Shown one piece after another: positions 1 through 10,011 of a DNA stretch of 64,000 bases. The position numbers were made by a program, and so were the translations under genes. The notes under the pieces are model-generated. The model saw nothing but the letters and a program-made list of their open reading frames with translations, searched no databases and was not told where the DNA came from. Origin of the DNA: Kitasatospora sp. NBC_01250 (GTDB taxonomy: Bacteria > Actinomycetota > Actinomycetes > Streptomycetales > Streptomycetaceae); contig NZ_CP108476.1 in assembly GCF_036226465.1 (NCBI RefSeq), positions 1,798,001-1,862,000 on the forward strand. The letters are read 5' to 3'. Position 1 is the first letter of the stretch, and every line of letters begins with the position of its first letter.

Positions 1-3000
1 GAAGTTCAGACCGGCCGCGCGCACGCCGATCCGGACCTGGCCCGCCTCCAGCGGCGCGACGGCCGCCGGGTACTCGACCAGCGCCAGGTTGTCCAGCGTT
101 CCCTTGACCGGGATGTCCAGCCGCCAGGCGACCGCGCCGACCGGCTCGGTGAGCGCGTCGTCGCCCACTACCCGCACCAACCTGCTGACGTAGCACTCTC
201 CCTGACGCAGCGCCAGCTCCGGCTCGCCGGAGACCAGCGCGGCCGGCAGGGCGGCCGCCGAGGCGTCGTCCAGGTCCAGCAGCACGAACCGATCGGGGTT
301 CTCCGCCTGCGCGGAGCGGATCAGGCCCCAGACCGCGGCGTGCGCCGGGTCGGCCGGCTCCTCCCCCGCCAGCGGCGCGACCGCACCCCGGGTCACCAGG
401 ACGAGGCGCGAGTCGGCGAACCGCTCCTCGGCGAGCCAGTCCTGCACCAGGCCCAGCACCCGGTGCGTCACCTCCCGCACCGCGTCCGCCGACGGCTCGC
501 CGCCGCGCGGCGCACACGGCACGAACACCGCCTCCGGCACCACCTCGGCCGCCGCCACCGCCGCCAGATCGGCGAAGGTCTCGGCCCCGGCGAAGGCGCC
601 GAGCGCGGCCCACCGGCCGGGCGCGGGCGCGGTGGCGGGGACGGGAGCACCGGCGGGGACGGGCAGCGCCGTCCACTCCACCCGGAAGAGCGCCTCGTGG
701 TGCGCGGCGCGGGCGGCGCCCAGCTGCTCGGCGGAGATCTCGCGCAGCGCCAGCGAGCGCACCGACATCACCGGCGCGCCGGTGCCGTCGGCGAGTTCGA
801 GCGCCACCTCGCCCTGGCCCAGCGGCACGACCCGCACCCGCAGCGCGGCGGCGCCGGTGGCGTGCAGGGCGACGCCGGTCCAGCTGAACGGCAGACCGCC
901 GCGCAGCGCACCGTCGGAGCGCTCGGAGCCGTCAGCGCCGTCAGCGGCGCCGAGCGCATGCAGGGCGGCGTCCAGCAGCGCGGGGTGCAGGCCGAACCGG
1001 TCGGCGTCCTCCTCGGTGCCGGTGGGCAGCGCGATCTCGGCGAAGATCTCGCTGCCGCGCAGCCAGGCGGCCCGCAGGCCCTGGAAGGTGGGCCCGTAGC
1101 CGAAGCCGGCCTCGATCAGGCCGGTGCGCAGCTGCTCGACGTCGACGGCGCGGGCGCCGGCCGGCGGCCAGGCGGTCAGCTCGAAGCCGGCCGGCGCGGC
1201 CCCGGCGCCGAGCACACCGGTGGCGTGCCGGGTCCACGGCTCCTCGGCCGGGGCGCCCTCGATCCGCGAGTGCAGGCTGAGCGAGCGGCTGCCGTGCTCG
1301 TCGGCGCCGCTGACCACGATCTGCAGCTGCACGCCGCCCTGCTCGGGCAGCAGCAGCGGGGCCTCCAGGGTGAGTTCCTCGACCAGGTCGCAGCCGACCT
1401 GGTCCCCGGCCCGGATCGCCAGGTCGACGAAGGCGGTGCCGGGCAGCAGCACGGTGCCCCGCACCGCGTGGTCGGCCAGCCACGGGTGGGTGTCCAGGGC
1501 GAGGCGGCCGGTGAAGAGGAAGCCGTCGACGTCGGCCAGCGCCACCGCGGCGCCCAGCAGCGGGTGGTCGGCGCTGCCCTGGCCGATCGCGGCGACGTCG
1601 CCGAGCGGGCTGCCGCTCTCCAGCCAGTAGCGCTCGCGCTGGAAGGCGTAGGTGGGCAGCTCGACCCGGACGGCCTGCTGGCCGGCGAAGACGCCGTCCC
1701 AGTCGAGCACGCTGCCGCGCACCTGGGCCTGGGCCAGCGCGGCGGTGAAGCTGTGGACCTCCGGGCGCCCGGCCCGCAGCAGCGGCAGGAAGGCGACCGG
1801 CTCGGTGACGCACTCCTGGCCCATCGCGGACAGCACGCCGTCCGGACCCACCTCGACGAAGGTGCGCACGCCTTCGCGCTCCAGCGTCTCGACGGCGTCG
1901 GCGAAGCGGACGGCCTCGCGGACGTGGCGCACCCAGTACTCGGGGTCCGTCAGGTCGGCACCCTGGTCCAGCGTCGAGACGATCGGGATCTTCGGGGCGC
2001 GGTAGGTCACCACCTGGGCGCAGCGCCGGAACTCGTCCAGCATCGCGTCCATCCGCGGGGAGTGGAAGGCGTGGCTGACCTGCAGGCGCTTGACCTTGCG
2101 CCCCTCGGTGCGCAGTTGCTCGGCGAGGGCCGCCACCGCGTCCTCGTCGCCCGCGATCACCACGGCCCGGGGCCCGTTGACGGCGGCGACGGCGACGTCC
2201 GCGCGGTCGGCGAGCAGCGCCAGCACCTCGGCCTCGGTGGCCTGGACGGCCAGCATGGCGCCGCCGCCGGGCAGTTCCTGCATCAGGCGGCCACGGGCGG
2301 CGACCAGCAGCGCCGCGTCCGCCAGGCTGAGGACGCCGGCCGCGTGCGCGGCGGCCAGTTCGCCGATCGAGTGGCCGGCCAGGACGTCCGGGGTCAGGCC
2401 CCAGGATTCGGCCAGCCGGAAGAGCGCCACCTCGACGGCGAAGAGCGCGGGCTGGGTGTAGGCGGTCAGGTGCAGCAGCCCGGCCTCCTCGGAGCCCTCG
2501 GCGGCGAACAGCACCTCGCGCAGCGGGCGGTCCAGCTGCAGGTCCAGGTGGCCGCAGGCCTGGTCGAGCGCCGTGGCGAAGACCGGGAAGGTCGCGTACA
2601 GCTCGCGGCCCATCGCCAGGCGCTGGCTGCCCTGGCCGGTGAAGAGGAACGCCGTGCGGCCGGCCACCGGGGTGCCCCGGACCAGTCCGGGCAGCTCGCC
2701 GCCGTCGGCCAGGGCCCGCAGCGCCCGTTCGAAGTCCGCGCGCTCACCGGCCAGCAGCACCGCGCGGTGCTCGAAGCCGGCCCGGGTGGTGGCCAGCGAG
2801 TGGCCGAGGTCGGCCGGGCGCTGCCCGGGGTGGGCGGCCAGGTGGGCGAGCAGCCGCTCGGCCTGGCCGCGCAGCGCCTCGGGGGTCCGGGCGGACAGCG
2901 CCCAGGGCAGCACGGCCGGGGTGACGGCCGCGGGCGCGGCGGTGACCGGCTCCGCGGCGGCGGCCGGGGCCTGCTCGATGACGGCGTGCGCGTTGGTGCC

Positions 3001-4644
3001 GCTCATGCCGAAGGAGGAGACGGCGGCCCGGCGCGGGCGGTCCAGCTCCGGCCAGGGCAGCGCCTCGGTGAGCAGCTCGACCGCGCCCGCGCTCCAGTCC
3101 ACGTGCTCGCTGGGCCGGTCGACGTGCAGGGTGCGCGGCAGCACGCCGTGCCGCATCGCCATCACCATCTTGATCACGCCGCCGATGCCGGCTGCGGCCT
3201 GGGTGTGGCCGATGTTGGACTTCAGCGAGCCCAGGTACAGCGGGTGTTCGGGGCGCTGCTGGCCGTAGGTGGCGAGCAGCGCCTGGGCCTCGATCGGGTC
3301 GCCGAGGGTGGTGCCGGTGCCGTGCGCCTCCACGGCGTCGACCTCGGCGGGCGTCAGGCGGGCGTCGGCCAGGGCCTGGCGGATGACGCGCTGCTGGGCG
3401 GGGCCGTTCGGGGCGGTCAGGCCGTTCGACGCGCCGTCCTGGTTGATCGCGGTGCCGCGCACCACGGCGAGCACCGGGTGGCCGTTGCGCTCGGCGTCGC
3501 AGAGCCGCTCGACCAGCAGCATGCCGACGCCCTCGCCCCAGGCGGTGCCGTCGGCGGCCTGCGCGAAGGGCTTGCAGCGGCCGTCGGGGGCCAGGCCGCG
3601 CTGGCGGCTGAAGGCGATGAAGGAGCCGGGGTTGGCCATCACGGCCACGCCGCCGGCCAGCGCCACGCCGCACTCGCCGCGGCGCAGCGACTGCACCGCG
3701 AGGTGCAGGGCGACCAGCGAGGAGGAGCAGGCGGTGTCGATGGTGACGGCCGGGCCCTGGAAGCCGAAGGTGTAGGAGAGCCGGCCCGAGGCGACGCTCA
3801 GCGCACTGCCGGTGACCAGGTAGCCCTCCAGGCCCTCGGTGGCCTCGTGCAGGCGCGGGCCGTAGTCCTGCGCCTCGGCGCCGATGAAGACGCCGGTGCG
3901 CGACTCGCGCAGGGTGGTGGGGTCGATGCCGGCGCGCTCGAAGGCCTCCCAGGAGGTCTCCAGGAGCAGGCGCTGCTGCGGGTCCATCGCCAGCGCCTCG
4001 CGCGGCGAGATGCCGAAGAAGCCGGGGTCGAAGGTGTCGGCGTCGTGCAGGAACCCGCCGGCCTGGGCGTAGCTGGTGCCGGGGTGGTCGGGGTCCGGGT
4101 CGTAGAGGCCGCCCAGGTCCCAGCCGCGGCCGGCCGGGAAGGCGGAGATCGCGTCGGTGCCGTCCGCCACCAGCTGCCACAGCCGCTCGGGCGAGTTCGC
4201 CTCGCCGGGGAACCGGCAGGCCATCGCGACGATCGCGATCGGCTCGTCGTCGGCGGAGCCCAGCGGCACCACGGTGCCGGTGTCGGCGGCCAGGCCCAGC
4301 AGTTCGGTGCGCAGGTGGCGGGCGAGCGAGGCTGCGGTGGGGTGGTCGAAGACCAGGGTGACCGGCAGCCGCAGCCCGGTGGCGGCGGCCAGCCGGCTGT
4401 GCAGGTCGACGGCGGCCAGCGAGTCGAAGCCGAGCTCCAGGAACGGGCGGTCGGCCTCGACCGGGGCGGCGGGCTTTCCGCGCAGGGATTCCGTCGCCTG
4501 GTCCAGCACCAGGGCCAGCAGCAGGCGCTGCTGCTCCGCCACCGAACGGTCGGCCAGCCGCTGTTCCCAGGACGCCCGCGCCGCGGTATTTCCGGCACCC
4601 GTACCGTCCGGCTCCGAAATGAGACCCTCGGACTGGTTCATCAT
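1..4644 (-). CDS. Type I PKS with N-terminal loading ACP (ACP-KS-AT-DH-ER..., C-terminus outside window)
   Basis: Chain-initiating modular PKS cut by the left edge; 1,548 residues are visible and no stop is reached. Seen in order: a carrier domain (LGFDSL, Ser about 75), KS (about 125-550; TACSSS with Cys about 306; EAHGTGT), AT (about 660-960; GHSIGE near 758 and HAFH near 860, the malonyl-CoA pattern), DH ([11 protein letters not shown] near 1058), and the first residues of an ER (GVRAAGLNF at the edge). There is no coiled-coil docking segment and no loading AT or KSQ before the first ACP. In macrolactam and aminopolyol systems this design goes with a discrete acyltransferase that delivers a pre-made starter to the ACP, and such a gene lies at 8826-9758. 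The start is one of two adjacent ATGs (4644 or 4641) behind GGTGGAG. The first extension step is predicted to use malonyl-CoA and to be reduced by an ER; the KR and module ACP lie beyond the edge. Confidence 0.95.
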   Translation of the reverse strand, partial: MMNQSEGLISEPDGTGAGNTAARASWEQRLADRSVAEQQRLLLALVLDQATESLRGKPAAPVEADRPFLELGFDSLAAVDLHSRLAAATGLRLPVTLVFDHPTAASLARHLRTELLGLAADTGTVVPLGSADDEPIAIVAMACRFPGEANSPERLWQLVADGTDAISAFPAGRGWDLGGLYDPDPDHPGTSYAQAGGFLHDADTFDPGFFGISPREALAMDPQQRLLLETSWEAFERAGIDPTTLRESRTGVFIGAEAQDYGPRLHEATEGLEGYLVTGSALSVASGRLSYTFGFQGPAVTIDTACSSSLVALHLAVQSLRRGECGVALAGGVAVMANPGSFIAFSRQRGLAPDGRCKPFAQAADGTAWGEGVGMLLVERLCDAERNGHPVLAVVRGTAINQDGASNGLTAPNGPAQQRVIRQALADARLTPAEVDAVEAHGTGTTLGDPIEAQALLATYGQQRPEHPLYLGSLKSNIGHTQAAAGIGGVIKMVMAMRHGVLPRTLHVDRPSEHVDWSAGAVELLTEALPWPELDRPRRAAVSSFGMSGTNAHAVIEQAPAAAAEPVTAAPAAVTPAVLPWALSARTPEALRGQAERLLAHLAAHPGQRPADLGHSLATTRAGFEHRAVLLAGERADFERALRALADGGELPGLVRGTPVAGRTAFLFTGQGSQRLAMGRELYATFPVFATALDQACGHLDLQLDRPLREVLFAAEGSEEAGLLHLTAYTQPALFAVEVALFRLAESWGLTPDVLAGHSIGELAAAHAAGVLSLADAALLVAARGRLMQELPGGGAMLAVQATEAEVLALLADRADVAVAAVNGPRAVVIAGDEDAVAALAEQLRTEGRKVKRLQVSHAFHSPRMDAMLDEFRRCAQVVTYRAPKIPIVSTLDQGADLTDPEYWVRHVREAVRFADAVETLEREGVRTFVEVGPDGVLSAMGQECVTEPVAFLPLLRAGRPEVHSFTAALAQAQVRGSVLDWDGVFAGQQAVRVELPTYAFQRERYWLESGSPLGDVAAIGQGSADHPLLGAAVALADVDGFLFTGRLALDTHPWLADHAVRGTVLLPGTAFVDLAIRAGDQVGCDLVEELTLEAPLLLPEQGGVQLQIVVSGADEHGSRSLSLHSRIEGAPAEEPWTRHATGVLGAGAAPAGFELTAWPPAGARAVDVEQLRTGLIEAGFGYGPTFQGLRAAWLRGSEIFAEIALPTGTEEDADRFGLHPALLDAALHALGAADGADGSERSDGALRGGLPFSWTGVALHATGAAALRVRVVPLGQGEVALELADGTGAPVMSVRSLALREISAEQLGAARAAHHEALFRVEWTALPVPAGAPVPATAPAPGRWAALGAFAGAETFADLAAVAAAEVVPEAVFVPCAPRGGEPSADAVREVTHRVLGLVQDWLAEERFADSRLVLVTRGAVAPLAGEEPADPAHAAVWGLIRSAQAENPDRFVLLDLDDASAAALPAALVSGEPELALRQGECYVSRLVRVVGDDALTEPVGAVAWRLDIPVKGTLDNLALVEYPAAVAPLEAGQVRIGVRAAGLNF

Positions 4645-4686
4645 CGCGCTCCACCACCCAGCAGACGGTATCCAACACCGTCAGCC

Positions 4687-4766
4687 ACCCTGCCAGCGCC
4701 GGTGAGCAGCAGAAACCCCTACGGCCCCCCGGCCACCCCTACCCAATCCCCTGCCGACCCCTGACC
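4687..4766 (-). promoter_or_regulatory. Promoter of the loading PKS with four AGGGG repeats
   Basis: On the minus strand AGGGG occurs four times (plus-strand CCCCT at 4758, 4748, 4736 and 4716), at spacings of 10, 12 and 20 bp. A CAGGGT hexamer at 4692-4687 lies 23 bp after the last copy, where the other cluster promoters have TAGNNT. This gives a leader of about 35 nt before the ATG at 4644. Assignment as promoter and activator site is inference from the shared layout. Confidence 0.6.
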
Positions 4767-4890
4767 GAATTCCGGCGCCGGAAAAGGCATTTCCGAAAAG
4801 CCGCGCCGGCCGTGCGGAAATACCCTCCGACGGCTGCGGTAATGCCGGAACCGCCATTTCCGGACCGGCGCGCCAGCGCCGTGCCCCGGG

Positions 4891-6528
4891 TCAGCCCGCT
4901 TCGAGGAACGGGGCGAGCAGGCGCGGCACGGCCTGCTCGGCGAACGCGAGCCCCTCGGCCACGCCCACGTCGCGCACCCGGTAGGCGCCGCCGCCCGCGG
5001 ACGTGGTCGCGGTGAGCGTGAGCAGCCCCAGGCGGCGCTGGAACGGGGACTGGCTGATGCTCCAGCCGATCACCCCGGCGCGCTCCAGGGCGACCGTGCG
5101 CCGGGCGAAGGTGCCCGCGCGGGTCACCAGGTAGTCGCCGACCAGCGCGTGGCCCAGCGCCCGGTGGGCGTCAACGGCCAGCCAGAGCGCCACGGGCAGC
5201 AGGACGACGGCGACCGCGGCGGCGACCGGCAGCAGCACCGGCAGCCAGATGCCGGGCAGCGCCAGGGCTCCGGCGGTGAGGGCGACCAGCGCCACCGCCC
5301 GGTTGATCCGGCGCCGCCGGGCCGCCGCCGGGTGCGGGCGCAAGGCGGCCGTCAGCGGGGACGGCTGATCGTCCGGCAGCAGTGCGCCGACCACCCGCAG
5401 GGCGTGCGCGCGCGGCGCGGCCGGCAGCAGGGCGCCGCGGGTACGGTTCTCCTCGGCGCTGCCGAGGCCGGTGGCGATGGCGTTCAGCCGCGCACCGCCG
5501 GCGCGGCGCAGCAGGAACGGTTCGACCAGTTCGACGCCGCGCAGCCGGCGTTCCTCGATGGAGACCGAGCGGTGGATCCACAGCCCGCGCCGCACCCGCA
5601 GGATGCCGCCCTCCTCGCGCTCCAGGCGGTAGCCGTACCAGCCTTCGAGGTACTGGCCGACCGCGGCCAGCGTGCCGAGCACGGCCACCAGCAGCAGCGC
5701 CAGCGGCAGCGCGAGCCACAGCGGCACGGCGGTGAAGGCGGTGGTCAGCCCGTGCACCAGGCCCAGCTTCAGCGGGTCGACACCCAGGTCGTGCAGGATC
5801 TTGTAGGCGGTGCCGAGGAGCGCGAAGAGGCTGCCGACCCCCCAGATGGTGAGCGGGGCGTAGCGCAGCCACTGCCAGGACAGTTCGGCGAGCGGCGGCG
5901 GCGCCTCGGGGCCCGGCTCGCCGGGCCGCTGGGCGATCAGGGTGGCCCGGCGGTTGAGCAGGTCCTGGCGCAGCGCGCCGGCCTGGACCGCGGTGACGCC
6001 GTCCAGCCGCAGCGCCCGGCCGGCCGAGCCGCCGTGCGCACCGGCGCCGATGCTGACGGTGGCGAGCCCGAGCAGGCGGTGCAGCGGACGGGCGGTGATG
6101 TCCGCGCTGCGGATGCGCTCCAGCGGGACGGCGCGGCGGCTGCGGAAGAGCAGGCCCGAGCGCAGCTCCAGCCGCTCGGTGGTGATCCGGTAGCCGGTGG
6201 TCAGCAGCCGGGTCAGGTTGAGGCCGGCCACCACCAGGAAGGCCGTGGTGAGCGAGGCGAGGGTGATCAGCGCCTGCAGGCCGGGCCGGCCGCCGGTGCC
6301 GAGCAGGGTGGCGAGGGTGGTGAAGGCGGGCGGGGCCAGCCAGGCCAGGTGGACCGGGATCAGCCGCGGACTGAGCCGCTGCCAGGCGGGCTCGTTGGGC
6401 TGGGCGGCCTCGGCGGGCCGGGTGGGCCCGGCGGCTGCGGCGCCGTCCGTCGTCCCGGCGGTGTCGGCGCTCCCTGCGCTCCCTGCGGTCCCGGCCGTCC
6501 CGGCCGGTTCCTGGGTGCCGGTGCTCAC
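4891..6528 (-). CDS. Membrane PH-domain protein, YdbT-like
   Basis: 545-residue membrane protein of the bacterial PH (bPH2/YdbT) family. The N-terminus is a low-complexity Ala/Gly/Thr stretch; hydrophobic helices then alternate with PH-like blocks that start with patterns such as GYRITTERLELRSG, GYRLEREEGG and GDYLVTRAGTF. Three PH repeats can be made out. The GTG start at 6528 overlaps the stop of the upstream partner (GTGA), behind GGGGGA, so the two are translationally coupled. In Bacillus subtilis the ydbST pair belongs to the SigW envelope-stress regulon and protects against an antimicrobial peptide. The biochemical role is unknown. Lying between the starter ligase and the loading PKS, it may protect the membrane against the polyene; that is inference. 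Confidence 0.85.
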   Translation of the reverse strand: MSTGTQEPAGTAGTAGSAGSADTAGTTDGAAAAGPTRPAEAAQPNEPAWQRLSPRLIPVHLAWLAPPAFTTLATLLGTGGRPGLQALITLASLTTAFLVVAGLNLTRLLTTGYRITTERLELRSGLLFRSRRAVPLERIRSADITARPLHRLLGLATVSIGAGAHGGSAGRALRLDGVTAVQAGALRQDLLNRRATLIAQRPGEPGPEAPPPLAELSWQWLRYAPLTIWGVGSLFALLGTAYKILHDLGVDPLKLGLVHGLTTAFTAVPLWLALPLALLLVAVLGTLAAVGQYLEGWYGYRLEREEGGILRVRRGLWIHRSVSIEERRLRGVELVEPFLLRRAGGARLNAIATGLGSAEENRTRGALLPAAPRAHALRVVGALLPDDQPSPLTAALRPHPAAARRRRINRAVALVALTAGALALPGIWLPVLLPVAAAVAVVLLPVALWLAVDAHRALGHALVGDYLVTRAGTFARRTVALERAGVIGWSISQSPFQRRLGLLTLTATTSAGGGAYRVRDVGVAEGLAFAEQAVPRLLAPFLEAG

Positions 6529-7025
6529 GTCGCGTCCCCCGGGGTGGCCTGGGTGACGGCGGTCAGGTGCTCCACGACCTCGGCGGCCCGGTGCCGGTCC
6601 AGCCCCCGGATGGTCACGGCGCCCGCGACGGAGGCCGTGGTGACCTTGACGGCGCTGAGCCCGAAGAGCTGCTCCAGCGGGCCGCGCACGGTGTCCACGG
6701 TCTGGATCCGCGACAGCGGCGCCACCCGCCGGCGCTGCCAGAGCCAGCCGGAGGCGGTGTAGACGGCCTGGTCGGTGGTCTCCCAGCGGTGCACCCGGTA
6801 GCGCCACAGCGGCATGACGACCAGGTAGCAGAGTCCGGGCAGCAGGACGGCCAGGAAGAGCGGGCCGAAGACGAACCGGGCCGGCGGGATGAGCAGGTCG
6901 AGCACGCCCAGCACCAGCGCGGTGGGCATCGGGATCAGTGCGGCCCGCACCACCCACCAGGCGATGGCCCGGCGCTCGACCCGGTGGCGGGGCGGGCGCA
7001 GGCGAGGTCCGTCGGAGTGGGGCAC
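6525..7025 (-). CDS. Membrane PH-domain protein, YdbS-like
   Basis: 166-residue protein with two hydrophobic helices near residues 25-75 followed by one bacterial PH domain (VHRWETTDQAVYTASGW through VTIRGLDRH), the normal size and layout of YdbS. It starts at GTG 7025 behind a strong GGGAGGAA. Its stop overlaps the start of the YdbT-like gene, so the pair forms one unit. It follows the acyl-CoA ligase by 92 bp on the same strand with no terminator seen between, so it is probably read from the ligase promoter near 8670. Function in the family is poorly known; membrane-stress or antimicrobial protection is the best-supported theme. Confidence 0.85.
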   Translation of the reverse strand: MPHSDGPRLRPPRHRVERRAIAWWVVRAALIPMPTALVLGVLDLLIPPARFVFGPLFLAVLLPGLCYLVVMPLWRYRVHRWETTDQAVYTASGWLWQRRRVAPLSRIQTVDTVRGPLEQLFGLSAVKVTTASVAGAVTIRGLDRHRAAEVVEHLTAVTQATPGDAT

Positions 7026-7117
7026 GGTGTCGTTCCTCCCGCTCGGGGGCCGCGGCCGGCCGGCTGCGGGGCAAGGAGGCGGCCCGGCGACTGGCGCCCC
7101 GCCGCCCGGACGATCGA

Positions 7118-8563
7118 TCAGGCGATATCCCGATGAGTCGTCATATTACTTGCGTTTTCGGCGAGCTCCGTCATCCGGCGCTTGTCCGGCTTGCCGTTGC
7201 GGTTGAGCGGGAACTGCTCCACCACGATCACCCGGTTGGGCTGCTCGTAGGCCGGCAGCAACTCGCCCAGCACCGCGCGCCAGTGGGCGGCGTCGCGCTG
7301 CTGCTCGTCCTCCACGAAGAAGACCAGGCTGCTGCCGCGGCGCTCGTCCGGCAGCGGCACGATCCGCACCGAGCAGCCGCCGGCCGCCGCCTTGCGCTCG
7401 ACGATCTCGGGGTAGAGCGTGTAGCCGTTGCGGTGCACCGCGAACTTGCGGCCCAGCACGAAGAGGTTGCCCGCCGCGTCGAGGTAGCCGAGGTCCCCGG
7501 TGCGGAAGACGCGCTGGTCCACCGGGTCGATCCCGCCGTCCGGGGTGAGGTAGCCGACCATCACGTCCGGTGTCTCAACGAGCAGTTCGCCCACCTCGCC
7601 GGCCGGCACCTCGTTCTCCTCGTCGTCCACCACCCGCACCCGCAGGCCGTCCATGACCTGCCCGCAGGAGACGGCGTTGTCGCTGGTGGCGAAGGCCACG
7701 TTGCCCGCCTCGGTGCTGCCGTAGCTGTCCAGCAGCGGCAGGCCGAAGCGTTCGACGTAGCGCTCCACCAACGACTGGTCGAGCGGGGCGGCGCCGCTGC
7801 AGAACATCCGCACCGTGCGCAACGCCCCGGCCAGGGAGGGCTTCTGGCCGATGATGTTCAGCATGCTGCGGTAGCTGGCCGGGGTCGCGTCCAGCACGGT
7901 GGCGCCCGAGTGCCCGGCCATCCGCAGCGCCCGGTCGGCGCGCTTGTAGGGGGCGATCACCAGTGACCCCTGGACGATCCAGGCGATCAGCACCATCGAC
8001 AGGCCGTACTGGTGCGAGAAGGGCAGCAGCGGCAGCAGGACGTCGTCGGCGCGGTGGCCCATGTGCCGGGCGTTGCGCTCCAGGTTGGCCAGCATCCGGC
8101 CGCCGTTCTTGACGATGCCCTTGGGCTCGCCGGTCGACCCGGAGGACCACATGATCAGCGCGTCGTCCAGGTCGGACCAGGCGTCGAACGAGAGCCGCTC
8201 CTCGGTGACCGCCAAGTCGGGTGCGGCGGAGATCAGTTCGTAGAGGTAGACGGGCTCGGTGTCGGCCGGCACCGGGGCGTCGTCGTCCACCAGGACCAGC
8301 TTGGTGCCGGCCCGCCGGATGATCGAGCCGGTGGCCTCCTGCTTCTCCTGCTGGTCCACCAGCACCACCGAGGCGCCCAGGTGCATCAGGGCGAAGAGGA
8401 CCGAGACATAGGCGATCGAGTTGCCGGCCTTCAGCAGTACCCGGTCGCCCAGTCCCACGCCCCGCTCCCGCAGGACCTGGGCGATCCGCAGGGTGTCCTG
8501 CTCGAACTCGGCGAGCGTCGCTGCGGAGTTCTCCGCGAGGATCTTGGCCGGCATCGGCTCCAC
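7118..8563 (-). CDS. Acyl-CoA ligase, probably for the nitrogen-bearing starter acid
   Basis: 481-residue ANL-superfamily enzyme: ATP activates a carboxylic acid as acyl-AMP, which is then passed to CoA. Motifs seen are the P-loop (SSGSTGEPKG), DSYGSTEAGN, RTGDLGYLD, and the C-terminal catalytic Lys (PLNRNGKPDK). It lacks a carrier domain. With the neighbouring monooxygenase, nitrilase-type amidase and discrete AT, the likely substrate is 4-guanidinobutyrate or a similar omega-amino acid, by analogy with azalomycin and ECO-02301-type pathways. The start is uncertain: GTG 8563 gives the full frame, while ATG 8554 is an alternative starting MPAKILAENS. The last dozen residues (tail ending TTHRDIA) are coded by less G+C-rich DNA and extend past the usual ligase end. 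Confidence 0.88.
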   Translation of the reverse strand: MEPMPAKILAENSAATLAEFEQDTLRIAQVLRERGVGLGDRVLLKAGNSIAYVSVLFALMHLGASVVLVDQQEKQEATGSIIRRAGTKLVLVDDDAPVPADTEPVYLYELISAAPDLAVTEERLSFDAWSDLDDALIMWSSGSTGEPKGIVKNGGRMLANLERNARHMGHRADDVLLPLLPFSHQYGLSMVLIAWIVQGSLVIAPYKRADRALRMAGHSGATVLDATPASYRSMLNIIGQKPSLAGALRTVRMFCSGAAPLDQSLVERYVERFGLPLLDSYGSTEAGNVAFATSDNAVSCGQVMDGLRVRVVDDEENEVPAGEVGELLVETPDVMVGYLTPDGGIDPVDQRVFRTGDLGYLDAAGNLFVLGRKFAVHRNGYTLYPEIVERKAAAGGCSVRIVPLPDERRGSSLVFFVEDEQQRDAAHWRAVLGELLPAYEQPNRVIVVEQFPLNRNGKPDKRRMTELAENASNMTTHRDIA

Positions 8564-8669
8564 TCATCCTTCTCGTGCTCGGCGGCCCACCGCGGCCGCC
8601 CGCATGCCCGGGCGGCCGGGGGTGGTGTCAAAGGGGGATTCGGGGCGGGCCGGGCCCGCACGTAACCGG

Positions 8670-8717
8670 AGGCTACCGAGCACCCGGCAGGGGCCGGAAC
8701 CCCTAACCGACCCCAGT
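8670..8717 (-). promoter_or_regulatory. Promoter of ligase-ydbS-ydbT unit, 11-bp GGGG direct repeat
   Basis: Minus strand reads TGGGG then, 11 bp on, AGGGG (plus CCCCA at 8711 and CCCCT at 8700). A TAGCCT hexamer follows at 8675-8670, 24 bp after the second repeat. The distance to the ligase start is about 105 bp. The DNA from this site to the AT stop at 8826 holds only a short 6-bp hairpin at 8734-8753. Confidence 0.65.
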
Positions 8718-8825
8718 CGGCCGACCGTCAACTACCCACATCCATAAGTGGGTTGGGCACGGCGAAAGCGCCGCCCGCGGATTCCGTCCGGGCGGTGCGG
8801 CCACCGGCGCGGCGGCCCGGCCCGG

Positions 8826-9758
8826 TCAACCACCGGGCTTGAGCGCCGACTCCGGGGCGAGGGTGAGGGCGGTGAGGCTCTCGGTGGTGCACTTGAGGCG
8901 GCGCAGCAGGCGGTCCCGGCCGACGATGGCGATGCGCCGCACGCCCTGCGCGACCAGCGTGTCCACCACGCCGGGCCAGCGCATCGGCCGGGTGTAGCCG
9001 CCCAGGATCCACTCCCGGGCCTGCTCGGCGGTGGTGACCAGCGAGCCGTCCTGGTCGGAGACGATCGGCAGCAGCGGATCGCGCAACCGGTGGCCGCCGA
9101 GCACCTCCTGGTCGATCCGCTCACGCAGCGGGGCGAAGATCGCCGCGTGAGCGGGCGGGCGCATGGTGTAGAGGGAGTAGCCGCCGACCGCACCGATCCG
9201 CTGCTTGAAGCCCTCCAGCGCCCGCTCGTCGAGGGACACCATGTGCATGTCGTGGTCCAGGTACGAGGAGATCTCGAACCACTCGTCGGCCACGGCCAGT
9301 TCGGCCAGCAGCTCGTCGAGGGCGGCCGGGCCGACCTTCACGAAGGAGTGGGTGACGATCCCGGTGTGCTGCTCGGCGAAGTACTCGCGCTCGCAGCGGG
9401 CGAGTTCGGCGACCAGCAGCACGCACTCCTCGAACGGCAGCACACCCGCGTGCGCGGCGGCGGCCATCTTGCCGAAGCTCACCCCCGCGCAATGGTCGAC
9501 CGGGCCCGGCAGTTGCGCGCCGCCCCACTCGACCAGGGCGAGCGAGGCGACGAACGAGGTGATCTGTGCGACCTCGGCATAGTCGTCCTCGCTCTGCCGC
9601 AGGGCGTCGAAGATCCGGTAGCCGAGTACCTCGTCGGCGATCGCAAAGCGTTTTCTGGCCTGCCTGTTGACCACCATGAACCGACCGAAGTCGGCGAATC
9701 GCGACGGGCCCATGGCGGGAAAGACGATAGCGCTGCTACCCGGCTCACCGGTCGTCAT
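8826..9758 (-). CDS. Discrete acyltransferase for loading the starter onto the PKS ACP (VinK-like)
   Basis: 310-residue stand-alone enzyme of the malonyltransferase (FabD/PKS-AT) fold. The start is taken at ATG 9758 (MTTGEPGSSAIVFPAMG) because the fold begins there; the frame extends 18 codons upstream without a better start. The nucleophile elbow reads GVSFGK (Ser 94) in place of the common GHSxG. A likely catalytic His is in PPAHAAIF (His 204). The Arg that binds the malonyl carboxylate is not evident, which fits a non-malonyl substrate. Family members such as VinK move an unusual starter onto the N-terminal ACP of the first PKS; here the acceptor would be the ACP at the start of the 1-4644 protein. 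It has its own repeat-containing promoter, divergent from the nitrilase gene. Confidence 0.85.
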   Translation of the reverse strand: MTTGEPGSSAIVFPAMGPSRFADFGRFMVVNRQARKRFAIADEVLGYRIFDALRQSEDDYAEVAQITSFVASLALVEWGGAQLPGPVDHCAGVSFGKMAAAAHAGVLPFEECVLLVAELARCEREYFAEQHTGIVTHSFVKVGPAALDELLAELAVADEWFEISSYLDHDMHMVSLDERALEGFKQRIGAVGGYSLYTMRPPAHAAIFAPLRERIDQEVLGGHRLRDPLLPIVSDQDGSLVTTAEQAREWILGGYTRPMRWPGVVDTLVAQGVRRIAIVGRDRLLRRLKCTTESLTALTLAPESALKPGG

Positions 9759-9793
9759 GTCAGCCCGTTCTCTCGGCCGTGTCGGTCGCCCCG

Positions 9794-9839
9794 AACCTAT
9801 CGGCAGGGACAATCCCCGCCACCCCTGTCCGACCCCTAG
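9794..9839 (-). promoter_or_regulatory. Acyltransferase promoter with 11-bp AGGGG direct repeat
   Basis: Minus strand has AGGGG twice, exactly 11 bp apart (plus CCCCT at 9833 and 9822). TAGGTT at 9799-9794 lies 22 bp after the second copy. The predicted leader to ATG 9758 is about 30 nt. It is back to back with the rightward promoter at 9893-9941. Confidence 0.65.
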
Positions 9840-9892
9840 GCCCCCTTCTCCCCGTGCGCCGGCGCGCCTTTCACCGCCGACCCGAACGCCGC

Positions 9893-9941
9893 CCTAGGGG
9901 CACGTTAGGGGTTGCCCGGATTATTCGGACACCCATAGCTT
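9893..9941 (+). promoter_or_regulatory. Promoter of nitrilase-monooxygenase operon, 11-bp AGGGG direct repeat
   Basis: Plus strand has AGGGG at 9896 and 9907 (11 bp), with TAGCTT at 9936-9941, 24 bp after the second copy. The 18 bases around the repeat closely match the minus-strand sequence at 50802-50785 in front of the large PKS gene. Confidence 0.7.
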
Positions 9942-10011
9942 CGGCGGCGGCAATGCCCGTCCCGGATGATTCCGCTGCCGATGATTCCACCGCACCACGA
10001 GGAAGCCCGCG

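Noticed and set aside
340..4764. A 1,474-residue plus-strand frame at the left edge
   Set aside because: Low-complexity shadow of the minus-strand ACP-KS-AT-DH protein, whose frame is open to base 1 and carries all catalytic motifs.
4770..4783. 14-bp palindrome TTCCGGCGCCGGAA near the loading PKS promoter
   Set aside because: Single copy just upstream of the AGGGG repeats; palindromes of this composition arise by chance in such DNA. Not strong enough to call an operator.
4891..7074. One 727-residue membrane protein from 7074 to 4891
   Set aside because: The part before 6528 in this frame is low-complexity shadow. The real N-terminal gene is the overlapping YdbS-like frame, with a GTGA-coupled YdbT-like start at 6528.
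8734..8753. Small inverted repeat (6-bp arms) after the acyltransferase gene
   Set aside because: Too weak to call a terminator.
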